DNA of 64,000 nt from Paenibacillus sp. FSL R7-0204. Its GTDB lineage: Bacteria; Bacillota; Bacilli; Paenibacillales; Paenibacillaceae. The DNA is taken from the NCBI RefSeq assembly GCF_038002225.1, contig NZ_JBBOCA010000001.1:4030001-4094000 (forward strand), read 5' to 3'. Within the stretch, counting starts at the first letter, position 1, and every line of letters starts with the position of its first letter. The position numbers and the translations under genes were made by a program. Positions 34,017 to 43,625 of the stretch are shown piece after piece. The notes beneath the pieces are model-generated. The model searched no databases, was not told the DNA's origin, and saw nothing but the letters and a program-made list of their open reading frames with translations.

Positions 34017-35441
34017 CTATTTCGGGATACGGATCACAAATACCGTCGGCTCCCCTTCCCTGCTCTCCAGCAGCAAAGTGCCGCTCATCTTCTCCACATT
34101 CTTCTTGGCGATGGACAAGCCCAGACCGGTCCCCCCGCTTGCCGTTGTCCGGGATTCATCCCCCCGCACAAACGGATCAAAGATCGTAGTCCACAGCTCC
34201 TCCGGAATGCCGACTCCATTGTCCGCAATCTCGATCCTGATCTGTGTATCCTCGGGAATCACGGATACCCGGATGCGTGTCCCTTCGGGATTATAGGCCA
34301 GAGCATTAGATATTAGATTATTAATGACACTGGCGAACAGCTCGGGATCATAACGGGCATAGACCTCTTCTTCGGGCACCTGCAGGTGAAGCTCGAAGTC
34401 CTTTTGCTCAATCTCGCCGTAGGTGTCGGCAATAATCTCCCGCAGATGATCGCCCAGCTCAAGGCGTTCTATACGCAGGATGAAATCCGGTGAGTCCAGC
34501 TTAAGCAGATCCAGCATATGCGTAATGAGCTTCGTGACCTGCACGGACTTGGTGTAGATGTAATTCAAATATTTCGTCTGCCGCTCCGGGTCGGTAACGC
34601 GTCCTTCAATAAGGGCCTGCGCGTACCCCTGGATGCTGGTAATCGGGGTCTTCAGGTCATGCGACAGATCGACCATCAGCCGCTGCTTGCTTTTCTCGGC
34701 CAGACGCTTCTCCTCGGTGGTCTTCTCAATCACATCAGCCATATAGTTGAAGCTGTGGCCGATCCGCAGGAACTCCGTCTCTGCATAGAGAGCGATTCGG
34801 GTATTGTAATGCCCTTCCATCATACGGTTCAAGCCTAGATTCAGCACCCGCAGCGGCTTCTTGATCCGTCTGGAGACCCAATAGCTGTACACAAAAATCA
34901 GCAGCAGAATCAACCCGCTGACCAGGAATACATAAAAGAACACCGAATGATTCAGATAGGAGACCAGAAACTCGTTGTTAATAGAGATATTGATTACATC
35001 GCGGGGAAGCTTAAGCAACATCCAGGCTGCCCCGCTATCCTGCTCCGTAACACTCGTAATAGAATAATAAAAAGGCTGGTCGCTGCGGTTCTCCAGTCCC
35101 AAATACAGGCTGTCCTCGTCATAAACCTGAACCTCATCCTGCTTCTCGCCAATCACCTGGATGACCCGCTTGCCGGAATCGAGCAGCTCCAGCCAGCCTC
35201 CGCTCTTCAGCAGACGGTCACTCTCCGGCCCCCGGCCCAGCTCATCACTGTATGTCCCAGCCTCCACAGACAGATTGGGATCAGGCGTCATCCGCTCCCG
35301 GATAACCTCAGCAATATCCTTTTGTACGAATAGGTAGACCACTAACACCAGCATCAGCAGCATGCAGTTGAACAGCAGGAAGTCGATGGTCAGCGAGGTC
35401 TGCAGCGGGCGGTTATCTCTACTTTTCCACGGGTGCTTCAA
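34017..35441 (-). CDS. Sensor histidine kinase
   Basis: The kinase (474 aa) has membrane segments near residues 25-44 and 165-187, enclosing an extracytoplasmic domain of about 120 residues. HAMP follows (about 188-240), then HisKA (DLSHDLKTPITSIQGYAQAL) and an ATPase domain (NLISNALAYNP, DNGVGIP, GTGLGLS). The start is a TTG at 35441 inside the end of the regulator gene, overlapping it by 23 bp; no ATG is nearer. The signal is unknown; no target gene sits beside the pair. Confidence 0.92.
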   Translation of the reverse strand: MKHPWKSRDNRPLQTSLTIDFLLFNCMLLMLVLVVYLFVQKDIAEVIRERMTPDPNLSVEAGTYSDELGRGPESDRLLKSGGWLELLDSGKRVIQVIGEKQDEVQVYDEDSLYLGLENRSDQPFYYSITSVTEQDSGAAWMLLKLPRDVINISINNEFLVSYLNHSVFFYVFLVSGLILLLIFVYSYWVSRRIKKPLRVLNLGLNRMMEGHYNTRIALYAETEFLRIGHSFNYMADVIEKTTEEKRLAEKSKQRLMVDLSHDLKTPITSIQGYAQALIEGRVTDPERQTKYLNYIYTKSVQVTKLITHMLDLLKLDSPDFILRIERLELGDHLREIIADTYGEIEQKDFELHLQVPEEEVYARYDPELFASVINNLISNALAYNPEGTRIRVSVIPEDTQIRIEIADNGVGIPEELWTTIFDPFVRGDESRTTASGGTGLGLSIAKKNVEKMSGTLLLESREGEPTVFVIRIPK

Positions 35442-36126
35442 TTTTGTACCCCAATCCCCTGATCGTCTTCAGGTATTCCGGTCTCTTGGAATCTCGTTCG
35501 ATCTTGTCGCGGATGTTGCTGATATGCACCATAATGCTATTGTCCTCGTAGACGTAGAAGTCTTCCCAGACGGTCTCATATATTTTTTTGCGTGTAAACA
35601 CACGGCCCGGCTGCTGCATCAGCAGTTCCAGGATTTTGTATTCAGTAGAGGTCAGAGCAACGGCCTCCCCGGCCACCTCAACCTGACAGGTACTCCGGTC
35701 CAGTGTCAGCCTGCCGAGCACGATCTGCTCATTAGGCTTCTCCTCTTCCGCTGCCTTGGCATCGAACTGATGCACCCGCCGCAGCATGGCCCCGGCACGT
35801 GCGACAATCTCCAGCGGATTAAATGGCTTAGCGATATAGTCGTCCGCTCCAAGCTCCAGCCCCAGGATTTTATCATGATACTGGCTCTTGGCGGACAGGA
35901 ACAGTACAGGGAAATGCTCATGCTCCCGAATCCGCTTCAGCAGCTGCAGCCCGTCCATCCCCGGCATCATAATGTCCAGTATCGCCAGGTCAATCTTGTT
36001 ATTCTGCATCCGCTGGAGCGCTTCAATTCCGTTCTCAGCGGTCAAAATAGTATATTCCTTCTCCAGATACAGCTGCAGAAGCTCAACAATCTCCGATTCG
36101 TCATCGGCTATGAGAATGGTATACAT
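35419..36126 (-). CDS. OmpR/PhoB-type response regulator
   Basis: The protein (235 aa) has a receiver domain with DD near residue 8, phospho-acceptor D in LAILDIMMPGMDG and K in IAKPF. A winged-helix domain follows with EDNSIMVHISNIRDKIE and TIRGLGYKIEAPVEK. It is paired with the overlapping kinase gene downstream. The start is ATG 36126. Confidence 0.93.
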   Translation of the reverse strand: MYTILIADDESEIVELLQLYLEKEYTILTAENGIEALQRMQNNKIDLAILDIMMPGMDGLQLLKRIREHEHFPVLFLSAKSQYHDKILGLELGADDYIAKPFNPLEIVARAGAMLRRVHQFDAKAAEEEKPNEQIVLGRLTLDRSTCQVEVAGEAVALTSTEYKILELLMQQPGRVFTRKKIYETVWEDFYVYEDNSIMVHISNIRDKIERDSKRPEYLKTIRGLGYKIEAPVEK

Positions 36127-36269
36127 GGTGAATCCCCCTCTATCTTGTCATGCAAGCCGCGCTCTTTGTAACTATAGCCTGCCATTCTTAATCCAGTCTA
36201 AACCAAATCTAAAGAAAAGATAAAGAATATATGAGGCGCACACAAGATTTAAACTTGAAGCTTCATCGT

Positions 36270-36441
36270 CACTGCGGTGAACATTTGGACTTCCGGCCGC
36301 TGTTGACTCCAGATTTCTTCTATTGGACCGCTGTGCGCGGTTGAAATCCGGAGTCAAAGGCGGTCGCTACCGCTCCTACAGTTCCAAATTTCCCCTCCGC
36401 TTCTTTTGCTTTTTGTTTATTTCTTTAGTGCTTTTTATACT
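36270..36441. repeat. Dispersed intergenic repeat, copy B
   Basis: This copy shares CTTCCGGCCGCTGTTG with copy C. It shares CAGATTTCTT and the block CGCTACCGCTCCTACAGTTCC with copy A. Its hairpin arms (TTGACTCC at 36303-36310, GGAGTCAA at 36350-36357) are perfectly paired. The left end is diverged. It fills most of the 471-bp gap 36127-36597. Confidence 0.8.
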
Positions 36442-36494
36442 GGACGGTCTTTTAGCTCAGCTTCGCTGCTAATAAGAAATAATAGTCCGAAACA

Positions 36495-36545
36495 AACAAA
36501 AAGAACAGCCCGCCCAGCCAATGAATGGCTTAACGGACTGTCTTA
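36495..36545 (-). terminator. Terminator of the SDR gene
   Basis: On the minus strand GACAGTCCG and CGGGCTGTTC pair around AAGCCATTCATTGGCT, followed by TTTTTG. It is about 50 bp past the stop at 36598. Confidence 0.75.
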
Positions 36546-36597
36546 TGAGGTATATGCTGGCTTATGCAGCTCTTACCGGTGAGGGTTACGCTTCAGC

Positions 36598-37392
36598 TCA
36601 CACCGTAGGTACGGTTCCCCCGTCAATGACGTACTCGGCACCCGTAATGGATGCTGCGCGGTCGGAAGCGAGGAAGGCTACCAGCTCGCCCACCTCCTCA
36701 GGGAAGCCGGGACGTCCGATGGGTATACCGCCCAGCGCGTCCATTACTGACTGCAGCGCACTTTCCACGCTGCCGGTCACCTCCGAGATATTCTGCAAAA
36801 AGGCCTCGGCTGCTGTAGTCTGAATGAAGCCCGGCGCGACCCGGTTCACCCGGATGCCCTTCGGAGAGAATTCCTTAGATAAGCTCTTGCTGTAATTGCT
36901 TAACGCAGCTTTGGCGGCTGCATAGGGGATGGTCGATTCGATCAGCGGCAGCACTCTTTGAATGGAGGAGATATGGATGATGACTCCCTTGCCCTGTTCC
37001 AGCATGAGCGGGATCAGTCCCCGGTCCAGCCGCACAGCTGCCAGCAGGTTCAGATTTAGCGCATCCATCCAGTGTTCATCGCCTGCGGCCAAGAATCCTC
37101 CGGCAGGGGTAGCGCTGCCTCCGATGTTATTCACTACAATATCGATGCTGCCGAAACGTTCGTTGACTGCCGTAATTACTTTCTCCACGCCTTCTTGCTT
37201 GGACAGATCGGCCTGGACGAACCATCCCGAATCTGCCAAATCTTCCGGGACGGTGCGGGCGGTTGTCATCACGGTAGCGCCAGCCGCCTTGAATCTGTTT
37301 ACGATCGCTTGCCCCATTCCCTTGGTACCGCCTGTGACCAGAATTTTTTTACCTTCGTATTCTGTCATTGGGTTTGCATAAGTTATAGCCAT
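36598..37392 (-). CDS. Short-chain dehydrogenase/reductase (SDR)
   Basis: The protein (264 aa) is a classical SDR: the cofactor motif TGGTKGMG is near residue 20, NNIGG follows strand 4, and the catalytic triad is S in HISSIQRV plus Y-x3-K in YAAAKAA. The C terminus [16 protein letters not shown] is typical. It reduces or oxidises an unknown carbonyl/alcohol with NAD(P)(H). It is divergent from a LysR gene (37549), the likely regulator. Confidence 0.92.
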   Translation of the reverse strand: MAITYANPMTEYEGKKILVTGGTKGMGQAIVNRFKAAGATVMTTARTVPEDLADSGWFVQADLSKQEGVEKVITAVNERFGSIDIVVNNIGGSATPAGGFLAAGDEHWMDALNLNLLAAVRLDRGLIPLMLEQGKGVIIHISSIQRVLPLIESTIPYAAAKAALSNYSKSLSKEFSPKGIRVNRVAPGFIQTTAAEAFLQNISEVTGSVESALQSVMDALGGIPIGRPGFPEEVGELVAFLASDRAASITGAEYVIDGGTVPTV

Positions 37393-37548
37393 TGCTGCAG
37401 CCTCATTTCATTTGAAATTCCTCAGTCCAGCTGGAAGTCCCAGCCACTCAAGGTATATATGTATCTTAAGCTTGATTAAATTGCGCGTCTAATTTATTAT
37501 TTTCATTAAATTCATTAATAATAGTAATATATAAAGGTGGCTGTCTGC

Positions 37549-38427
37549 ATGGAGCTTACACAATTGGAGTATTTTCTGACCGTAGCCCGGCTTGAGCATA
37601 TGACCTCTGCATCCAAAGCGCTGCGAATTACGCAGCCTGCCCTGAGTCATGCAATTTCCAAACTGGAAAGTGAGCTGGGGGTTCCTTTATTCGAGCGTAA
37701 GGGCCGCAATGTCCAGTTGAACCGCTACGGGGTGATGTTCAGTTCACGGGTCGAAGAAGCACTGCGCAATATCGGAAATGGGGTGCGGGAGATTGAGGAG
37801 TCGTCCAATGCGGAGAGTGGAACCGTTCATCTGTCTTATCTGAATATTCTTGGCGTAGACCTGATCCCATCGCTTATCAGAGACTATCAGACAGACCATC
37901 CGAACGTGCGGTTCGATCTGTATCAGGGGAATCACGGGGATATCGACGAAGCGCTGGATAACGGGACCTCGGATATGCTAATTACGTCCAGAGAGACTAC
38001 GGCGGAGAATAAGGAATGGATGGTGTTTCGCAGATTACCGATTTATATTGTGGTCTCCAGTTCCCACCGGTTCGCATCGCGTTCCTCATTGAGTCTGTTC
38101 GAGCTGTCGGGTGAGCCGTTTGTAGGACTGAAGACGAATTGCGGACTCAGGGACACAATTACCTCCCTCTTCCAAAATACTAATTTCGAACTGGCTCCCA
38201 CCTATTATGCAGAGGATCTGATTACTGTGGCCGGCTTCATCAAAGCCGGGCTCGGCGTCTCCGTGCTTCCGCAGACGCTGGGACTGATGCTTGACGGTCT
38301 GGTCTGGATTCCCATCCAGGAACCGGGCTGGGAATGGGAGGTGGGCCTGCAATGGCGGCGGGATCATTATTTGTCCCCCGCCTCCAGAAGGTTCATGGAG
38401 TATATTCAGCAGAGTAGAGAAGTGTAA
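37549..38427 (+). CDS. LysR-family regulator
   Basis: The protein (292 aa) starts with the LysR helix-turn-helix (MELTQLEYFLTVARLEHMTS, ASKALRITQPALSHAISKLESELG) and has the two-lobed effector domain from about residue 90. The start ATG 37549 follows AAAGGTGG; four in-frame codons upstream are excluded by this spacing. It is divergent from the SDR gene at 36598-37392. The 156-bp region between them is AT-rich (TTATTA/TAATAA near 37497-37524) and probably holds both promoters. Confidence 0.92.
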   Translation: MELTQLEYFLTVARLEHMTSASKALRITQPALSHAISKLESELGVPLFERKGRNVQLNRYGVMFSSRVEEALRNIGNGVREIEESSNAESGTVHLSYLNILGVDLIPSLIRDYQTDHPNVRFDLYQGNHGDIDEALDNGTSDMLITSRETTAENKEWMVFRRLPIYIVVSSSHRFASRSSLSLFELSGEPFVGLKTNCGLRDTITSLFQNTNFELAPTYYAEDLITVAGFIKAGLGVSVLPQTLGLMLDGLVWIPIQEPGWEWEVGLQWRRDHYLSPASRRFMEYIQQSREV

Positions 38428-38428
38428 A

Positions 38429-38470
38429 GAGCTGCCCCAAACCACCGCTTCACGGTAGGGGACAGCTCTA
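38429..38470. terminator. Bidirectional terminator hairpin
   Basis: AGAGCTG-CCCC pairs with GGGG-ACAGCTCT between the convergent LysR and GH2 genes. Short T-tracts follow on both strands. Confidence 0.6.
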
Positions 38471-38479
38471 CCCAGTCTT

Positions 38480-41290
38480 TTAACGAATTAATGCCTGAAT
38501 CTCTTCAATCGTTGCTTGGTACTGCGGCTTGAAATGAGCAGAATTCATATAACCGCCTATGCTTGTCAAGAATTGTCTGCCTTCAAGAGTTCCGCTCACC
38601 TTAGCAGCATCCAGTGCACACAGCAGCAGGTTACCGTTGCCTGCACGGCACTCTGTAAGGAAACTTAACTTATGATTACGCTCGAAATTATCGATGGTCT
38701 GTACGATGGGATTCCAGCTGCGGTCCGCGTCGTCCATGATAAGCGATTTGGAATGCTGGGCGATGGTCCACCATGGGTAAGTGGAATGCGGCTCACTCGG
38801 GAAATCGCGCAGCACCGGATGCATGTTATCAATCAGCAGGCCCATCGTACCGATAGGAACCGGGCGGCTCATGCTCTCCGAGATCGTACGGAACATAGGG
38901 TAGCACCAGAAATCCGTGCAATAATAGCCTTCGATTCCGTTCTGAACCGACTCCGGCTCCGGCATCAGCAGCACGTTGCCGCCGTGCTCCAGCAGGGAGA
39001 CTGCCTCCTCAGACAGCTCTGTGAACACATGGATGCCTTCAACTTCAAGCGGATTATCGCTCTGCTCAGGATAAATCCACAAGTCGTAGCTCTTACGGAT
39101 ATCAGTTCCTTGGACCCGGAGCGCCAGCTCCGCACGGCTCATCCGATCAACCGCCGGAAGCTCAATCGCCAGATCACAAATGTCAATGTAGTGGGTTCCG
39201 GCAGGAATAAAGGCTCCGGCTGAGCCCGTTGTCCGTACTCCCCCTTCTACCGCGAGCTCCCAGTGCAGCTCGATGGCATCCGGCATACCCCTGCGGAAGC
39301 AGCTTAGCTCCACATGGGCCTCGAAGGTTTCCCCGGCGGCGTAGTTATACTTAGGGAATCTTGCCAGCAGTACTGCATCATTACAGAAGGTCCGCCACTC
39401 TTCCGGGCTTATCAGCCCCTTGGAATCCATGAAGGCATCCAGAACACCTACCAATGCTGTACCTTGGCCGCTGAAGTCCTGGAGATCCAGAAGCTGGAAC
39501 CCTGCAAGCCGGCGGGAACGGAAGGCAGCCTCAAGCTCTTCCTTGTAGCAAGCGACAGCGAGCTGGCCTGAGCTTTTGAAGTATGCATTGGCCAGATGGC
39601 CAAGCCCCTTACTCTCCAGCCGTTCCCGGAAAATGGCGAAGTTCCCGGCCTTCAGCGGGCCTGTGTACTTCCCGATTTCCTGGAAATCCGGAAACGTAGC
39701 ATACTGGCCAATCTCATGCGAAATTACCGGAACCTGCGGTATCCATTCACCGGATTCACTGCCGGATTGTACGGCCTTGGCTTCGGTACCGTACTGGATC
39801 AGGATCTCGCCGCCTGCCTCAGCGGACACTGCTTCACCGCTCCCGAAGCCTGGTGGAACAATCTGGTCGTCGTAATCCTTCATTGTACCTGGCAGCGAAG
39901 TCTGGACATGGCCGAGCGGAGCATCGCACATGGCATAGGAGCCTCTGAACAATCTGTCCCGGGTGAAGCGCACGCCGCTGAAGAAATCATCATGCTCCAG
40001 CACTTCAGGCACCCATTGATGGTTATTGGAGCCTTGGGTGTAGAGCGGACGGTCATCGAATGCTTTATAATCTGCAAGGAACGAATCAATCCGCTCCTTG
40101 CTGCCCCACAGCTCGTTGCCCAGCGACATCATCACGAAGGATGGATGATTGCCGAACTCCCGCAGGATGGCATATCCTTCGCTGATCAGATAATCCTGCT
40201 CCGCCTGGTTATGCCCTTCGTCCGTCTCTACTGTAATCGTGCCCCAGAACGGCAGCTCCGGCTGCATATATATTCCGAGCAGATCCGCAGCGGTGAACGC
40301 TAATTCCGGGGGACAGCAGGTATGGAAGCGGTAGTGGTTAATGCCGTAAGACTTCGCAATGCCCAGAATCCGCACCCACTCTTCGGCGTCTGTAGGAGCA
40401 TAGCCGGTAAGCGGAAAGATCAGGCCGTCATGCTTGCCGCGCAGAAAAGTCTTTTCCCCGTTAATGGTGAACTTGTCCCCCTCAGCCCGGAATGACTTAA
40501 GCCCAAAGATCACCTCCTGCCGGTCCACGGGAATTCCATCGCTGCCCTTGAGAACAAGGCTGACAGTATACAGATTGGGAGCGAATTCACTCCACAGCAG
40601 CGCATCGGGACCCAGTGCATAGTCTATAGTGAACCGACCCGGTGCGATGATATATTCCTGTTCCTCTGCGGAATGTGTTATCTCACTGTTAAAGCTATTG
40701 GCAGATACCGCGAGTGTAGCACCTTGCATGCTCTCCAGTGTTGCCGAGATCTGCACCGAACGTGCAGGCAGATCAGACTTCAGCCGGATGCCGCTAATCC
40801 GGGCTTCCCCATAGAACTGTAGCTCAATCCGGCCCGTAATCCCGTTCCAGTTGGTCTGGGTATCCGGCGAGGTCATATGCCCGCCTTTGGTCGGATAGCC
40901 GGTGTTGTCCACCCGGATAGTAAGCGTATGACTCCCGGGCTGCTGCTGCGGCAGGTCATATATATGCGCAGTGTTCAAGCTGTCACGGCTACCGATCTCC
41001 ACACCGTCCACCCAGAGGGTGGTGCGCCTTGTCCGTTCCAGATATAAGCAGCAGTGCTTACCTGCCAGCTCTTCTGGAATCACAACCTCTCTGGAGTACC
41101 AGACCGGTCCTTCGAACAGATATTCATCCGTTAGTGCGCCTACGAGAATCTCGTTATTCTTCGGCCCTTTACGGGCATGGGACGTAGTTCCCGGCAACAT
41201 CATTGCATCGGTAAAAGGTAATACCAGTCCCTTCCCCTTCTCTTCCAGCTGCAGCTTCCATTCGCCTTCAAGGCTGACCTTTGACAGCAC
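38480..41290 (-). CDS. Glycoside hydrolase family 2 protein
   Basis: The protein (936 aa) has the GH2 layout: an N-terminal jelly-roll sugar-binding domain (LEGEWKLQL, WYSREVVIPEELAGKHCCLYLE), an Ig-like domain, then the TIM barrel. The acid/base is E393 (SLGNELWG) and the nucleophile E526 (VISHEIGQY). A long C-terminal part follows, with about 300 residues of unknown fold. GH2 covers beta-galactosidases, glucuronidases and mannosidases; the wording of the nucleophile block does not settle the sugar. No signal peptide is seen. The GTG at 41290 follows AGGAG; a longer frame to 41371 lacks a site. It follows an aldo/keto reductase and a coupled small ORF. Confidence 0.87.
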   Translation of the reverse strand: MLSKVSLEGEWKLQLEEKGKGLVLPFTDAMMLPGTTSHARKGPKNNEILVGALTDEYLFEGPVWYSREVVIPEELAGKHCCLYLERTRRTTLWVDGVEIGSRDSLNTAHIYDLPQQQPGSHTLTIRVDNTGYPTKGGHMTSPDTQTNWNGITGRIELQFYGEARISGIRLKSDLPARSVQISATLESMQGATLAVSANSFNSEITHSAEEQEYIIAPGRFTIDYALGPDALLWSEFAPNLYTVSLVLKGSDGIPVDRQEVIFGLKSFRAEGDKFTINGEKTFLRGKHDGLIFPLTGYAPTDAEEWVRILGIAKSYGINHYRFHTCCPPELAFTAADLLGIYMQPELPFWGTITVETDEGHNQAEQDYLISEGYAILREFGNHPSFVMMSLGNELWGSKERIDSFLADYKAFDDRPLYTQGSNNHQWVPEVLEHDDFFSGVRFTRDRLFRGSYAMCDAPLGHVQTSLPGTMKDYDDQIVPPGFGSGEAVSAEAGGEILIQYGTEAKAVQSGSESGEWIPQVPVISHEIGQYATFPDFQEIGKYTGPLKAGNFAIFRERLESKGLGHLANAYFKSSGQLAVACYKEELEAAFRSRRLAGFQLLDLQDFSGQGTALVGVLDAFMDSKGLISPEEWRTFCNDAVLLARFPKYNYAAGETFEAHVELSCFRRGMPDAIELHWELAVEGGVRTTGSAGAFIPAGTHYIDICDLAIELPAVDRMSRAELALRVQGTDIRKSYDLWIYPEQSDNPLEVEGIHVFTELSEEAVSLLEHGGNVLLMPEPESVQNGIEGYYCTDFWCYPMFRTISESMSRPVPIGTMGLLIDNMHPVLRDFPSEPHSTYPWWTIAQHSKSLIMDDADRSWNPIVQTIDNFERNHKLSFLTECRAGNGNLLLCALDAAKVSGTLEGRQFLTSIGGYMNSAHFKPQYQATIEEIQALIR

Positions 41291-41319
41291 AATTATCACT
41301 CCTAAACATGGTAATCTCT

Positions 41320-41544
41320 TTACTCTTGCAGCCAGATGCCGCCATGAATCCAGCAGTTCATCACTGTGCATCCAGCTTCCGGTCCAATCCTAATCAAACG
41401 CTCCGGCAGCACTTCCCGGCTTCCTGTTAGTTTCTCCTTAAGCAGGGCTGTTTCCTGCTCCAGCAAAAAGCGCATGCCGGATGATACCGGCACGCGCTCA
41501 ATGGACGAAACAGATTCTTTTCTCTGCTGAATGGAGATTTTCAA
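41320..41544 (-). CDS. Small hypothetical protein (74 aa), coupled to the aldo/keto reductase
   Basis: The frame begins with TTG at 41544, overlapping the TGA of the reductase (TTGA), with GGAG about 5 bases upstream. It ends 29 bp before the GH2 start, so it exactly fills the gap between two genes of one operon. I do not recognise the protein: a Ser/Glu-rich N terminus, a Leu/Glu-rich helix (RFLLEQETALLKEKLTG) and a Cys/Trp-rich end (GCTVMNCWIHGGIWLQE). There is no signal or membrane segment. Coding status is probable, not certain. Confidence 0.5.
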   Translation of the reverse strand: MKISIQQRKESVSSIERVPVSSGMRFLLEQETALLKEKLTGSREVLPERLIRIGPEAGCTVMNCWIHGGIWLQE

Positions 41545-42521
41545 AGCGCTCCAACGATGGCATGCGGGACGTAATGCTCTTCCAGCCGGGCAATCTCTTC
41601 AGTTGTCAGCTGAAGGGATAACGCTCCCACCGCATCGGTAATATGCGGCAGCTTCGTTGCCCCGATAATCGGCGCAGTGACCGGCTGTTTCTGCAGCAGC
41701 CAGGCTAGTGCAACATGGATACGCGGAACTCCCCGCTCCGCCGCAATGGCAGCTACCTGCTCGACAATCAGGCGGTCCTTATCGGCTGAAGCATCGTATT
41801 TGGATCTCTGTACCTGATCCGTTTCCGAGCGCAGCGTAGATTCCGCCCAGTCCCGGGTTAGCCGGCCGGAAGCCAGCGGGCTGTAGGGGATGACCGCAAT
41901 GCCCTCTTCCTTACAAAGTGGCAGCATCTCACGTTCCTCTTCACGATAGATGAGATTCAGATGATTCTGCATGGAGACGAACCGGGTCCAGCCGTACTTG
42001 TCAGCAACATGCAGCGCCTTCTGGAACTGCCAGGCATACATGGCGGAAGCGCCAATGTAGCGGGCTTTTCCCGCCTTCACCACATCATGCAAGGCCTCCA
42101 TCGTTTCTTCAATCGGCGTAGTATAATCCCAGCGGTGAATCTGGTACAGATCGACATAATCAGTGCCCAGCCGCTTCAGGCTGTGGTCGATCTCGCTCAT
42201 AATCGCCTTGCGGGACAATCCCCCTCCGTTCGGTCCGGTTCGCATAGGGAAGAATACTTTGGTGGCAATCACCACCTCATCCCTCGCAGCCATGTCCTTC
42301 AAAGCCCGCCCGAGCATTTCTTCACTCGTGCCGTCAGAATAAACATTGGCCGTATCGAAGAAATTAATGCCCAGGTCCAGTGCGGTACGGATCATCTTCC
42401 GGCTCTGCTCTTCATCCAGCACCCAAGGGTGCACCCAGCGCTTGGCATCGCCAAAGCTCATACAGCCCAGGCACAGTCTGGAGACATCAAGGCCGGTGTT
42501 GCCCATTTTTATATATTCCAT
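41541..42521 (-). CDS. Aldo/keto reductase
   Basis: The protein (326 aa) is an NADPH-dependent aldo/keto reductase. The catalytic set is visible: D in NFFDTANVYSDG (with Tyr), K in VVIATKVFF and H in LYQIHRWD. The C-terminal cofactor site is VTAPIIGATKLPHITDAVGAL. It is close to the YajO/YghZ-like and sugar-reductase group. ATG start at 42521. It is divergent from an AraC regulator at 42701 and followed by the small ORF and the GH2 gene, suggesting a carbohydrate-linked unit. Confidence 0.92.
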   Translation of the reverse strand: MEYIKMGNTGLDVSRLCLGCMSFGDAKRWVHPWVLDEEQSRKMIRTALDLGINFFDTANVYSDGTSEEMLGRALKDMAARDEVVIATKVFFPMRTGPNGGGLSRKAIMSEIDHSLKRLGTDYVDLYQIHRWDYTTPIEETMEALHDVVKAGKARYIGASAMYAWQFQKALHVADKYGWTRFVSMQNHLNLIYREEEREMLPLCKEEGIAVIPYSPLASGRLTRDWAESTLRSETDQVQRSKYDASADKDRLIVEQVAAIAAERGVPRIHVALAWLLQKQPVTAPIIGATKLPHITDAVGALSLQLTTEEIARLEEHYVPHAIVGAL

Positions 42522-42700
42522 TCGCTTGTTCCCTGCTTTCCTGAGAATAGTGTATATATCAGTCTCTCTTATTGTGCAACAGATAATGGATTGGCGTTAT
42601 CACAATAGTCGCGAATGATTGCCTAATCCTACCGTTCTCATTAACACTCCCGCCGGATATACCCTATAATGAAACCATATGAACCTAAGGAGGCTCTCAA

Positions 42701-43618
42701 GTGACTGAAGCTATCGTAACGCAAAAGCTGGAGCTGTGCCGGCTGATTGAGCTGCATACCGGCCGGGACGGCGCTCATGAAACGGCCGTGCCGGCACTGC
42801 AATTCATCCGTTACTCCCAGGCGAGTGAGCCTGCTTACCGGGTGTATAACCCGTGTTTCTGCTTCATTACCCAAGGCGTGAAGGAGATTATGCTGGCCCA
42901 GGAGCATTTTGTGTATACCTCTTCTGATTTCCTGGTGGCTTCAATGAACCTGCCGGTAGTAGGACAAGTGATTAAGGCGTCCCCGGAGGTTCCCTATTTA
43001 AGCTTCAAAATGGAATTTACGCAAAGCCAGATTCTGGAGGTCCTCCATGAATCGCAGCTGCAGATTCTCCCCCGGGAGAATGCCAGGCGTGCCTTATTCG
43101 TCGGACACATCGACACGGATCTGCTGGATGCGCTTCTCCGTCTGGCGCGGTTGCTCAATACTCCCAAAGACATCCCGTTCCTTGCCCCTCTATATACTAA
43201 GGAAATTCTGTATAAACTGCTGCAGGGACCATATGGAGTAACGCTGGCCCAGATTGCCATGGAAGGCAGCAGCACTTACCGGATCAGGGAAGCAATTGAG
43301 CAGATTGTCAGCCATAGCGAACTGGCTCTGCGGATCGACGAGCTGGCCGATATCGCCAATATGAGCGTCTCCGCATTCCACCGCAATTTCAAGGAAGTTA
43401 CGGCTATGAGCCCGATCCAGTTCCAGAAGCAGCTGCGCCTGCAGGAGGCTCGCCGCCTGTTATTAGCCGAGTCTGCAGATGCAGCCGATGTTGCCTTCCG
43501 GGTCGGCTATGAGAGCGCCTCACAGTTCAGCCGGGAATATTCCCGTATGTTTGGCGCTCCCCCGCGGGCCGACATCAAGCGGTTGAAGGAACAATTTGAG
43601 CTTCCGGTACAGATTTGA
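42701..43618 (+). CDS. AraC-family regulator
   Basis: The protein (305 aa) has the AraC_N-type cupin N terminus (PAYRVYNPCFCFITQGVKEIMLAQE) and a C-terminal pair of helix-turn-helix motifs (IDELADIANMSVSAFHRNFK, AADVAFRVGYESASQFSREYSRMFG). The GTG start at 42701 follows AAGGAGG. It is divergent from the aldo/keto reductase and probably controls it. Its stop is 8 bp from the convergent ABC-F stop, with no room for a terminator. Confidence 0.92.
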   Translation: MTEAIVTQKLELCRLIELHTGRDGAHETAVPALQFIRYSQASEPAYRVYNPCFCFITQGVKEIMLAQEHFVYTSSDFLVASMNLPVVGQVIKASPEVPYLSFKMEFTQSQILEVLHESQLQILPRENARRALFVGHIDTDLLDALLRLARLLNTPKDIPFLAPLYTKEILYKLLQGPYGVTLAQIAMEGSSTYRIREAIEQIVSHSELALRIDELADIANMSVSAFHRNFKEVTAMSPIQFQKQLRLQEARRLLLAESADAADVAFRVGYESASQFSREYSRMFGAPPRADIKRLKEQFELPVQI

Positions 43619-43625
43619 TACCTGC

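Noticed and set aside
35362..36171. 269-aa plus-strand frame
   Set aside because: It lies opposite a clear response regulator and shows no recognisable domain.
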